Shown here: in pieces, positions 32,344-40,352 of the stretch
How positions within the stretch are numbered: the stretch's first letter is position 1
How the letters are laid out: each line of letters begins with the position of its first letter
Notes under the pieces: model-generated
The model's input: the letters and a program-made list of their open reading frames with translations, nothing else
Databases searched by the model: none
What the model was told of the DNA's origin: nothing
Position numbers and translations under genes: made by a program
Source: Allorhizobium sonneratiae
Lineage (GTDB): Bacteria > Pseudomonadota > Alphaproteobacteria > Rhizobiales > Rhizobiaceae
Direction of reading: 5' to 3'
NCBI RefSeq assembly: GCF_023700755.1
Contig: NZ_JAMKOJ010000010.1
Coordinates: 1 to 64,000, forward strand
DNA: 64,000 nucleotides

Positions 32344-33876
32344 ATGACCACCGCTGCAAAGCCCGCTGCTATCGCCGCTGAAGCCGGCGCCATTCTCGAC
32401 CGCCTCGGTGTGGACAAGGCCGCCTATACCGGTGGCGATCTCAAATCCTTCTCGCCGATCACCGGCGAGCAGACCGGTAGCCTGAAGACCGTTTCGGCCG
32501 GTGAGGCGACCGCCATCATCGACCGCGCCGATGCGGCGTTCCGTCAATGGCGTCTGATGCCTGCGCCCAAGCGCGGCGAGTTGGTGCGGCTTTTCGGCGA
32601 GGAACTGCGTGCCGCCAAGGCCGATCTTGGCCGTCTCGTCTCCATCGAAGCGGGCAAGATCCCGTCCGAAGGTCTCGGCGAAGTGCAGGAAATGATCGAT
32701 ATCTGCGATTTCGCCGTTGGTCTCTCCCGCCAGCTTTACGGCCTGACCATTGCCACCGAGCGCCCTGGCCACCGCATGATGGAAACCTGGCATCCGCTCG
32801 GCGTCATCGGCATCATTTCCGCCTTTAACTTCCCCGTGGCCGTCTGGGCGTGGAATGCAGCCCTTGCGCTGGTCTGCGGCAATAGCGTGGTGTGGAAGCC
32901 ATCGGAAAAGACACCGCTGACGGCACTGGCCTCGCAGGCCATTCTGGAGCGCGCCATCAAACGCTTTGGTGATGCGCCGGAAGGTCTTGCTCAGGTTCTG
33001 ATCGGCGACCGCACCGTCGGCGAAGTGCTGGTGGACCATGCCAAAGTGCCGCTGGTATCGGCCACCGGCTCCACCCGCATGGGCCGCGAGGTTGGTCCGC
33101 GCCTTGCCAAGCGCTTTGCCCGCGCCATTCTCGAACTCGGCGGCAACAATGGCGGCATCGTTTGCCCCTCTGCCGATCTCGATATGGCGCTCCGCGCCAT
33201 TGCTTTCGGGGCCATGGGCACGGCTGGCCAGCGCTGCACGACGCTGCGCCGTCTTTTCGTGCATGACAGCGTGTATGACCAGCTCGTTCCGCGCCTGAAA
33301 AAGGCCTATGCCAGTGTTTCCGTCGGCAATCCGCTGGATGGTACAGCACTCGTCGGCCCGTTGATCGACAAGCTGGCCTTTGACAATATGCAAAAGGCGC
33401 TTGGCGAAGCCAAGGCGCATGGCGGCACGGTGCATGGCGGCGAGCGGGTCGAGACCGGCAGCGCGGATGCTTATTATGTTAAGCCAGCGCTGGTGGAAAT
33501 GCCTGCCCACACCGGCCCCGTGCTGGAAGAAACCTTCGCGCCCATTCTTTACGTGCTGAAATACAGCGATTTCGATGCGGTTCTGGCCGATCACAATGCT
33601 GTCGGTGCAGGCCTCTCCTCCTCGATCTTCACGCTCAACATGCGGGAAGCCGAGCGCTTCCTCTCCGTTGAGGGGTCGGATTGCGGCATTGCCAATGTCA
33701 ATATCGGCACGTCTGGTGCGGAAATCGGCGGGGCCTTCGGTGGCGAGAAGGAAACCGGCGGCGGTCGCGAATCCGGCTCGGATGCGTGGAAGGCCTATAT
33801 GCGCCGCGCCACCAACACGGTGAACTATTCCACATCCCTGCCGCTGGCGCAGGGCGTGTCCTTCGATATCGAATAA
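32344..33876 (+). CDS. amaB: L-2-aminoadipate-6-semialdehyde / piperideine-6-carboxylate dehydrogenase (ALDH7-like)
   Basis: A 510-residue aldehyde dehydrogenase of the antiquitin/ALDH7 group. The catalytic Cys is in TAGQRCTTLRRLFVH and the general-base Glu in ELGGNNGGI, both characteristic of this group, with GAFGGEKETGGGRESGSDAWK near the C terminus. It oxidises aminoadipate semialdehyde (in equilibrium with piperideine-6-carboxylate) to L-2-aminoadipate. It follows hglS by 26 bp and precedes the aminotransferase by 11 bp. The nearby lysine 6-dehydrogenase would supply the substrate. Confidence 0.88.
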   Translation: MTTAAKPAAIAAEAGAILDRLGVDKAAYTGGDLKSFSPITGEQTGSLKTVSAGEATAIIDRADAAFRQWRLMPAPKRGELVRLFGEELRAAKADLGRLVSIEAGKIPSEGLGEVQEMIDICDFAVGLSRQLYGLTIATERPGHRMMETWHPLGVIGIISAFNFPVAVWAWNAALALVCGNSVVWKPSEKTPLTALASQAILERAIKRFGDAPEGLAQVLIGDRTVGEVLVDHAKVPLVSATGSTRMGREVGPRLAKRFARAILELGGNNGGIVCPSADLDMALRAIAFGAMGTAGQRCTTLRRLFVHDSVYDQLVPRLKKAYASVSVGNPLDGTALVGPLIDKLAFDNMQKALGEAKAHGGTVHGGERVETGSADAYYVKPALVEMPAHTGPVLEETFAPILYVLKYSDFDAVLADHNAVGAGLSSSIFTLNMREAERFLSVEGSDCGIANVNIGTSGAEIGGAFGGEKETGGGRESGSDAWKAYMRRATNTVNYSTSLPLAQGVSFDIE

Positions 33877-33887
33877 GGCAACAGATC

Positions 33888-35123
33888 ATGACCATCTCGG
33901 TGAACGTAGAGGAGGCGGGCTTTCGGCCCGCCTCGCGGATTGCTGCTGTCGGCGTTTCAAAGATTCTGCAAATCGGCGCTAAAGCAGCGGCGATGAAGCG
34001 CGAGGGCCTGCCAGTGATCATCCTTGGCGCAGGCGAGCCGGATTTCGACACGCCCGACCACATCAAGCAGGCCGCCAAAGCCGCAATCGATGCCGGGGAA
34101 ACCAAATACACCGCGCTCGATGGTTCACCGGCGCTGAAACAGGCGATTGCCGCCAAGTTCAAACGGGAAAACCACGTGGATTATACGGTGGATGAAATCA
34201 CCGTCGGCACGGGTGCCAAGCAAATCCTGTTCAACGCTTTCATGGCCACCATCGATGCGGGCGATGAGGTGATCATCCCCACGCCCTACTGGACCTCCTA
34301 TTCCGACATCGTCGAGGTCTGCGGCGGCACCTCTGTGCTCGTGCCTTGCACAGCCGAAGCGGGCTTCCGTCTTCAGGCGGAACAGTTGGAAAAGGCCATC
34401 ACGCCAAAAACCCGGTGGGTGCTGCTCAATTCGCCGTCCAACCCCTCGGGTGCTGCCTATAGCGCTGAGGACTATCAGCCGCTGATCGAGGTGCTGCTCA
34501 GCCATCCGCATGTCTGGCTAATGGTGGATGATATGTATGAGCATATCATCTATGACGGTTTTGATTTCGTCACCCCGGTGGCGCTGGAGCCGCGCCTGAA
34601 GGGCCGGGCGCTGACTATCAACGGCGTGTCCAAGGCCTATGCCATGACCGGCTGGCGCATTGGCTATGCCGGTGGGCCGAAGGCGCTGATCAAGGCGATG
34701 GCGGTGATCCAGAGCCAGGCCACCTCCTGCCCCTGTTCCGTCAGTCAGGCCGCAGCCATTGCCGCCTTGAACGGCCCTCAGGATTTTCTGAAAAAGCGTC
34801 AGGCGAGTTTCAAACGCCGCCGCGATCTGGTAGTTGGCCGGTTGAACGCCATTCCGGGGCTTGAGTGCCGTGTGCCGGAAGGCGCGTTCTACACCTTCGC
34901 CTCTTGCGCCGGTGTGTTGAACACGGTGACGCCGAAGGGCAAGACCTTGCTGAGCGATGCGGATTTTACCGATTATCTGCTGGAAGAGGCACATGTCGCC
35001 GTTGTGCCCGGCTCGGCTTTCGGCCTTTCGCCATTCTTTCGCATTTCCTATGCGACTTCGGAAGCAGAACTGGTAGAAGCGCTGAACCGGATTGAACAGG
35101 CCTGCGCTGCCCTGAAAGAATAG
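33888..35123 (+). CDS. Class I PLP aminotransferase, probable 2-aminoadipate aminotransferase
   Basis: A 411-residue fold-type I aminotransferase of the AspC/ATase Igamma type. The PLP-binding Lys is in INGVSKAYAMTGWRIGYAGG, the Asn/Asp contacts in LLNSPSNPSGAAYS and MVDDMYEHI, and the C-terminal Arg in FFRISYATSE. ATG at 33888 is preferred over an earlier in-frame start within the dehydrogenase gene. By position it should convert 2-aminoadipate plus 2-oxoglutarate to 2-oxoadipate plus glutamate. Sequence alone would allow aspartate or other amino donors. Confidence 0.85.
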   Translation: MTISVNVEEAGFRPASRIAAVGVSKILQIGAKAAAMKREGLPVIILGAGEPDFDTPDHIKQAAKAAIDAGETKYTALDGSPALKQAIAAKFKRENHVDYTVDEITVGTGAKQILFNAFMATIDAGDEVIIPTPYWTSYSDIVEVCGGTSVLVPCTAEAGFRLQAEQLEKAITPKTRWVLLNSPSNPSGAAYSAEDYQPLIEVLLSHPHVWLMVDDMYEHIIYDGFDFVTPVALEPRLKGRALTINGVSKAYAMTGWRIGYAGGPKALIKAMAVIQSQATSCPCSVSQAAAIAALNGPQDFLKKRQASFKRRRDLVVGRLNAIPGLECRVPEGAFYTFASCAGVLNTVTPKGKTLLSDADFTDYLLEEAHVAVVPGSAFGLSPFFRISYATSEAELVEALNRIEQACAALKE

Positions 35124-35133
35124 CTGCTCCATC

Positions 35134-38100
35134 ATGATCCCACGTCTCGATCGCCCGGCCTCTGCTGCTGATGCTTCCGCCAGCTTTTTCGAGCGGCTTA
35201 TCGAGGCGGGGTTTCAGGGCGATATCGAGACGCAGGCCGCGTCGCGCATCGTCTCAGCCACGGACAACTCCATCTATCAGATGGAACCGCAGGGCATTCT
35301 CTTCCCGCGCGATGCCTCAGACCTTCAGATCATCGCCCGCATACTGGCGGAGCCGCAGTTTCAAACCATCACCATCGCCCCACGTGGCGGTGGCACCGGC
35401 ACCAACGGCCAGTCGCTGACCCATGGCGTGGTGGTCGATTGTTCGCGGCACATGAACCGCATTCTGGAGATCGATCCGGTGCGGCGGGTGGCGCGTGTCG
35501 AGGCGGGCGTGGTCAAGGACCAGCTCAACCGAGCGCTGAAAGCCCATGGCCTGTTTTTTGCGCCGGAACTTTCCACCTCCAATCGCGCCACCATTGGCGG
35601 CATGATTTCCACCGATGCCTGTGGTCAAGGGTCTTGTTTGTATGGCAAGACGTCCAATCACGTGCTGGCGCTGCGTGTGGTGCTGATGGATGGCACGGAT
35701 ATCTGGTCGCGCCCACTCAACGAGGCGGGTCTTGATGCCGCGCTTCAGCGTCAGGACCGGATCGGTGAGATTTACCGGGTGGTGGAGCGCATCACGCGGG
35801 AAAAGCGCGAGCGCATTACCGAGATCTTCCCCAATCTCAACCGCTATATGACCGGCTATGACCTGGCGCATGTGCGGCGAGAGAGCGGGGATTTCGATCT
35901 CAACGCCATTCTCTGCGGCTCTGAAGGCACGCTGGCGATGATTGCCGAGGCCGAACTGAACCTGCTGCCGCTGCCTGCCGAAGTGGCGCTCGTCAACATC
36001 CGCTATAACGATTTTAACGCCGCCCTTGAGGATGCCCGCAACCTCACGGCGCTCAAGGTTGCCTCCGTCGAGACGGTCGATGAGCGCGTGCTGGGCCTTG
36101 CCAAGGGCGATATTGTCTGGACGGCGATCAGCCGTTTCTTCCCCGACGATGCGGGCCAAACCGCCAATGGTATCAATATCGTCGAAGTGCTGGCCGATGA
36201 CGCCGCTGAACTGGAGCGCAAGCTTCAGGCTGTGATTGCGGCGCTTGAAGGTGCTGCCAACCCCAACCGCCTCGGCCACATCATTGCGCGTGGCCATAAG
36301 GATGCGGAAGCCATCTGGACCATGCGCAAACGCGCGGTCGGCCTGCTTGGTAATGTCGAAGGCCCGGTGCGGCCTGTTCCTTTCGTGGAAGATACGGCGG
36401 TGCCACCGGAGCATCTGGCGGCCTATATCCGCGAGTTTCGTGCCCTTCTGGATGGGGCAGGGGTGGCCTATGGCATGTTCGGCCATGTCGATGCCGGGGT
36501 TTTGCATGTGCGCCCGGCGCTGGATCTTGTGCGGCCCGACCATGTGCCACTGGTGCGCGAGATCAGCGATGCCGTGGTGGCACTGACCCGCAAATATGGC
36601 GGCGTGCTCTGGGGCGAGCACGGCAAGGGCGTGCGCTCGGAATATGTGCCGGAGTTTTTTGGCGATCTCTATCCCTGTTTGCAGGAGATCAAACGGGCTT
36701 TTGATCCCGACAACCGCCTCAACCCCGGCAAGATCGCCAGCCCCAATGACAAGCCTCTGCTGAAAATCGATGCTGTGCCGCTGCGGGGGGCGATGGACCG
36801 CGTCATCGGCAATGACATCCGAGCCGCTTTCGACAATGCCGCCTATTGCAATGGTAACGGTGCCTGTTTCGATTTCGATGAAACAAGCCCCATGTGCCCC
36901 TCCTATAAGGCCAGCCGCGACCGCCGCCTTTCGCCCAAGGGCCGTGCCTCGCTGATGCGCGAATGGCTGCGTCTTTTGGCGGAAAAGGGCGTGGACCCCC
37001 GCCGGGAAGCGCGCAAAGCCAGCAAGGCAAATCTGCTGCAACGCGCGCTGAACAGCCTGAACCCGAAAAACCGGCAGGATTTTTCCCACGAGGTCAAGGC
37101 TGCAATGGATAGCTGCCTGTCCTGCAAGGCTTGTGCGGGGCAATGTCCGGTCAAGGTCAGCGTTCCGGCCTTCCGGGCAAAATTTCTTGATGTCTATCAT
37201 GGGCGCTATCTGCGCCCGTTGAAAGATCCGCTGGTGGCATCCATCGAAACGCTGCTGCCGATCATGGCCCGGCTTCGCCCGGTCTATAACGGGGTTGTGG
37301 GCACGAAAGCGGGTAGGGGGTTGATGCGGCTTGCAGGCCTCACGGCCCTGCCGCCCCTTGCTGATCGCTCCTTGGCGCGCGAGGCGCAAAGGCTGAACGT
37401 ACCAATCGCCGATCCCAAAAAGCTTGCAGCCCTGACAGAGGCAGAGCGAAAGACCATTGTGGTTTTTGTGGTCGATGCCTTTACCGCGCATTTCGATCCG
37501 GCGGTGGCGGTGGCGGCCATCAATGTTGCCCGCAAGCTCGGCCTTCAGCCGATGCTGGCGCCTCATATCAATGGCAAGGCGCTGCATGTGCATGGTTATG
37601 CGGCCCGGTTCGAAAAAGCAGCGCACAAAACGGCTGCTTATTTGCAGAGCCTAGCCGATCTTGGCGTGCCTCTGGTTGGACTTGATCCCTCCATGACACT
37701 CACATTTCGAAGCGAATATAAGGCTTTGTCGGATAATCCGCTCAAGGCGATGGTGGAGCTTCCGCAGGAATGGCTGGCGAAGATGTCCTTGCCAGACAGG
37801 GTGACCGCGGACGATTGCAAAAACCTGACCCTGCTGGTCCATTGCACAGAACGCTCCAATGCGGCGGCTTCGCTTGGCCAGTGGAAGGCCGTGTTTACGG
37901 CCTTCGGGTTAAAGCTCACCATTGCCGACACTGGCTGCTGTGGCATGGCTGGTACCTTTGGTCACGAGACACGCAATCGGCCCATGGCCGAACAGCTTTA
38001 CGCCATGAGCTGGGCGGACATTGTCAAGCGTCAGACATCTGAGGATATTCTCATGGTCACAGGCTATTCCTGTCGTTCGCAGGTGAAGGCCATGGATGAT

Positions 38101-38166
38101 CGCAGATTGCCGCATCCGCTTCAGGTTCTGGATCAGCTTTTGACGCCTGCCCATTCAAAAGGGTAG
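35134..38166 (+). CDS. YdiJ-type FAD/Fe-S D-2-hydroxyglutarate dehydrogenase
   Basis: A 1010-residue fusion. Residues about 50-270 form a PCMH-type FAD-binding domain (IAPRGGGTGTNGQSLTHG, ATIGGMISTDACGQGSCLYGKT). A FAD-oxidase C domain follows (about 280-540, GHVDAGVLHVRPALD). Then come two ferredoxin-like cysteine clusters (YCNGNGACF...PMCPSY; SCLSCKACAGQCPVKVS) and a C-terminal CCG-like domain (TGCCGMAGTFGHE). YdiJ-type enzymes oxidise D-2-hydroxyglutarate to 2-oxoglutarate and pass electrons to the respiratory chain. This would complete HglS-dependent lysine degradation. It starts 10 bp after the aminotransferase stop and ends the operon. Confidence 0.88.
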   Translation: MIPRLDRPASAADASASFFERLIEAGFQGDIETQAASRIVSATDNSIYQMEPQGILFPRDASDLQIIARILAEPQFQTITIAPRGGGTGTNGQSLTHGVVVDCSRHMNRILEIDPVRRVARVEAGVVKDQLNRALKAHGLFFAPELSTSNRATIGGMISTDACGQGSCLYGKTSNHVLALRVVLMDGTDIWSRPLNEAGLDAALQRQDRIGEIYRVVERITREKRERITEIFPNLNRYMTGYDLAHVRRESGDFDLNAILCGSEGTLAMIAEAELNLLPLPAEVALVNIRYNDFNAALEDARNLTALKVASVETVDERVLGLAKGDIVWTAISRFFPDDAGQTANGINIVEVLADDAAELERKLQAVIAALEGAANPNRLGHIIARGHKDAEAIWTMRKRAVGLLGNVEGPVRPVPFVEDTAVPPEHLAAYIREFRALLDGAGVAYGMFGHVDAGVLHVRPALDLVRPDHVPLVREISDAVVALTRKYGGVLWGEHGKGVRSEYVPEFFGDLYPCLQEIKRAFDPDNRLNPGKIASPNDKPLLKIDAVPLRGAMDRVIGNDIRAAFDNAAYCNGNGACFDFDETSPMCPSYKASRDRRLSPKGRASLMREWLRLLAEKGVDPRREARKASKANLLQRALNSLNPKNRQDFSHEVKAAMDSCLSCKACAGQCPVKVSVPAFRAKFLDVYHGRYLRPLKDPLVASIETLLPIMARLRPVYNGVVGTKAGRGLMRLAGLTALPPLADRSLAREAQRLNVPIADPKKLAALTEAERKTIVVFVVDAFTAHFDPAVAVAAINVARKLGLQPMLAPHINGKALHVHGYAARFEKAAHKTAAYLQSLADLGVPLVGLDPSMTLTFRSEYKALSDNPLKAMVELPQEWLAKMSLPDRVTADDCKNLTLLVHCTERSNAAASLGQWKAVFTAFGLKLTIADTGCCGMAGTFGHETRNRPMAEQLYAMSWADIVKRQTSEDILMVTGYSCRSQVKAMDDRRLPHPLQVLDQLLTPAHSKG

Positions 38167-38167
38167 T

Positions 38168-38437
38168 GCCTGACGCTGCCCTCAAATTGATGACAAAGCT
38201 CTGGCTCGACATGTCGTCATCCTCGGGCCTGTCCCGAGGATCTGCCGCCCCGAACGAAGCGATTGTCTTTTATGGCTCAATAAAATTGGTAGATGCCCGG
38301 CACAGTGTTACAGCGTCCTTTGTGCGCCATATATGGCGCACAAAGGACGCTGTAACACTTTTAATCTACTGCATAACGTTGAGGATCAATTCAGGGGTCA
38401 TCAACAGTCAGAAGGCAGCGCCTGACGCTGCCCTCAA
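38168..38437. repeat. 18-bp direct repeats flanking a repeat-filled spacer
   Basis: GCCTGACGCTGCCCTCAA occurs at 38168-38185 and again at 38420-38437. The 292-bp spacer between convergent genes (38167-38458) also holds a TCCTCGGG/CCCGAGGA hairpin (about 38219-38241) and the 56-bp palindrome. It contains no gene. Confidence 0.75.
38304..38359. repeat. Perfect 56-bp palindrome (family A)
   Basis: Two 28-bp arms without a loop, running AGTGTTACAGCGTCCTTTG... to its exact complement, with centre CATATATG. TTTTAATCTACTGCATAA follows, as beside other family A copies. It lies between the convergent 3' ends of the hydroxyglutarate dehydrogenase and lysine dehydrogenase genes and could act as a two-way terminator. 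Confidence 0.92.
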
Positions 38438-38458
38438 TGTTTCTGAAACCTATTTCAA

Positions 38459-39562
38459 TCAGACAGCTTCTTTCAGCCGCAGCGCTTCGGGATCATAGGC
38501 ATGGCCAAAGCGGTTTGCGAGAAAATCGGCAAGGCCGATTTCTTCCTGCCGAACAAACCCCTTTTGCGGCAGTTTGCCAGCGGCGAGAAGATCAAGAACC
38601 GTGGTGATGCCAGCGGCGGTGGTGATCTGGATGGCGCTCATCTTCTTGCCCGCAACAATGCCAGCATAGACCTTGTTGGCATAGGTTTCTTGCAGATAAC
38701 GTCCGTCTTTCCAACCACACACCGTCACGAAAATCACCACAACATCCTGCATGGTGGCGGGAAGGGCGTTTTCGAACAGATCTTTCAGCACATCGCGACG
38801 GTTCTTCAGGTTGAGATCGTTGAGCAGCGCCTTGATGATCGCCTGATGGCCGGGATAGCGGATGGTGCGATAATTCATCGTCCGCACCTTGCCTTCCAGC
38901 GTTTTGGCCAGCGTGCCCAGCCCGCCGGAGGTGTTGAACGCCTCATAGGTCACACCATCCAGCGAAAACTCCTCACGCTCTTCCATGGCCGGAACGGTGA
39001 CAAACCTGCCTTCAACAATGGCCTCGCAGGGTTCGATGTATTCGTTGATCAGCCCGTCTGTGCTCCAGGTAAGATTGTAATTGAGCGCATTGGAGGGATA
39101 TTGCGGCAGCGCGCCGACGCGCATGCGCACACTGTCCAGACTGTCAAAATGTTTTGCTAGATCGTTGGCGACGATGGAGATGAAACCCGGTGCCAAGCCG
39201 CATTGGGGAATGAAGGCGACATCGGCACCTTCAGCCAGTTGCTCCACCTTTTTCGTTGTTGCAACATCTTCAGTGAGATCGAGATAATGCACGCCAGCAG
39301 CCTTGGCCGCTTCGGCAATCAGACCAGTGAGGCTGAAAGGCGCAGCGGAGAGAACGGCGAATTTGCCGGAAAGCACTTTCACCAGCGCATCCCGATCGGC
39401 AATGTCCAGTCTGGCTGTTGCAATGGCCGGATGCTTGTCCAGCTTGGCAAGCTGCTCGTCGCTGCGGTCGGCAACGGTCACGCTGTAGTCGCCCGTTGCC
39501 GCCAGCATGAGCGCAATCGCACCACCAATTTTACCTGCCCCGATAATGATGATGTCTTTCAT
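38459..39562 (-). CDS. L-lysine 6-dehydrogenase (saccharopine dehydrogenase-like)
   Basis: A 367-residue protein of the saccharopine dehydrogenase family. The NAD-binding motif is IIIGAGKIGGAIALMLA, then YLDLTEDVATTK and IPQCGLAPGFISIVA, and the C-terminal domain carries GLGTLAKTLEGKVRTMNYRT. Length and pattern fit the Agrobacterium-type lysine 6-dehydrogenase, which oxidatively deaminates L-lysine at the epsilon position to aminoadipate semialdehyde/piperideine-6-carboxylate. ATG at 39562 has AAGGGG upstream. It converges on the hglS operon and is divergent from an Lrp gene. A saccharopine-cleaving enzyme is the main alternative, but no partner reductase is seen. Confidence 0.83.
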   Translation of the reverse strand: MKDIIIIGAGKIGGAIALMLAATGDYSVTVADRSDEQLAKLDKHPAIATARLDIADRDALVKVLSGKFAVLSAAPFSLTGLIAEAAKAAGVHYLDLTEDVATTKKVEQLAEGADVAFIPQCGLAPGFISIVANDLAKHFDSLDSVRMRVGALPQYPSNALNYNLTWSTDGLINEYIEPCEAIVEGRFVTVPAMEEREEFSLDGVTYEAFNTSGGLGTLAKTLEGKVRTMNYRTIRYPGHQAIIKALLNDLNLKNRRDVLKDLFENALPATMQDVVVIFVTVCGWKDGRYLQETYANKVYAGIVAGKKMSAIQITTAAGITTVLDLLAAGKLPQKGFVRQEEIGLADFLANRFGHAYDPEALRLKEAV

Positions 39563-39694
39563 GGAATTCCCCTTTTCAATCTGGATTATGGGGAATTTTG
39601 CGCTGTTGTGTGGTTGATTCACAGCGTCATTATGGACATTATCAAGCATCATTTTATACAAAACGCCGTCTCATCTAGACAAAGTGATGAAACC

Positions 39695-40123
39695 ATGTTG
39701 ACCGACAAAGATCGCGACCTTCTGGCATTGCTCAGCGAAAACAGCCGCATGCCGGTTGCCACGCTGGCGAAAAAGCTGGGCCTGTCGCGCACGACGGTTC
39801 AGGCGAGAATAGAGCGGCTGGAGCGGGATGGTGTCATCGCGGGCTATGGCATCAGGCTCTCCGAGCAATATGCTGCGTCGCTCATCCGTGCGCATATTCT
39901 GATCACGATTGCCCCCAAGGCGCTGGCGCAGGTTGTCAGCGCGCTGGAACGGCTGAAGCCCGTGACGGCGCTGCACTCGGTCAGCGGTACTTTCGACCTG
40001 ATCGCCATTCTCGCAGCACCATCGATGCTCGAACTTGACCAGACGATTGATGAAATTGGTAATCTCGACGGCGTGGAACGGACCCTGTCGTCCATCATTC
40101 TCTCGACGCGGATTTCTCGCTAG
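39695..40123 (+). CDS. Lrp/AsnC family transcriptional regulator
   Basis: A 142-residue feast/famine regulator. The HTH is at about 5-50 (RMPVATLAKKLGLSRTTVQARIERLERDGVI) and the C-terminal RAM domain has HSVSGTFDLIAILAAPSM. ATG at 39695 is preferred; an in-frame ATG at 39631 would add 21 residues. It is divergent from lysine dehydrogenase, which is the usual arrangement for an Lrp-type activator of an amino acid catabolic gene, so lysine is the likely effector. Its stop codon TAG forms the first bases of a family B repeat. Confidence 0.88.
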   Translation: MLTDKDRDLLALLSENSRMPVATLAKKLGLSRTTVQARIERLERDGVIAGYGIRLSEQYAASLIRAHILITIAPKALAQVVSALERLKPVTALHSVSGTFDLIAILAAPSMLELDQTIDEIGNLDGVERTLSSIILSTRISR

Positions 40124-40213
40124 AGCATTTCACTGTTTCACGGAAACACGCAAACGCTCTCACTCTTTAAATTTGCTGCATTATTTTCTCCTTAAATCGC
40201 ACCCGATTTAAGG
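40121..40213. repeat. Composite of a family B half-element and a family A hairpin
   Basis: AGAGCATTTCACTGTTTC with a degenerate return arm ending CGCTCT (40122-40160) is the family B hairpin. CCTTAAATCG (40190-40199) pairs with CGATTTAAGG (40204-40213), as at 30807-30830. The block begins at the lrp stop codon. Confidence 0.7.
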
Positions 40214-40217
40214 CATT

Positions 40218-40352
40218 ATGCCGTCGTTTGAGCAGGGCATGTTCGACGCGCTGCTTGAAACATGGGTCGAACTGGAGATCACGGACGATTGGAAGGAGCA
40301 GATGGTCGAGCGCACCATCATTCGCGCCCGCGCAATTGGTCATACTCTATGA
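40218..40352 (+). pseudogene. Possible IS5-family transposase remnant (44 codons)
   Basis: ATG at 40218 to TGA at 40350 encodes 44 residues including QGMFDALLETW and QMVERTIIRARA. This resembles the segment before the first catalytic Asp region of IS5-type transposases (a G-x-F/W-D-x-L helix followed by D-x-T-I-V-R-A-H). The rest of a transposase is absent. It overlaps the end of the VirK-like gene by 6 bp. The match is from memory and short. Confidence 0.38.

Noticed and set aside
35317-37626. 769-codon minus-strand open frame opposite the hydroxyglutarate dehydrogenase
   Set aside because: Mirror frame of a conserved gene. The translation shows no family features.
38219-38245. TCCTCGGG/CCCGAGGA hairpin as a terminator of the hydroxyglutarate dehydrogenase operon
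   Set aside because: It lacks a T-run and resembles common intergenic repeats. The 56-bp palindrome downstream is the better candidate, so I mention it only within the spacer entry.
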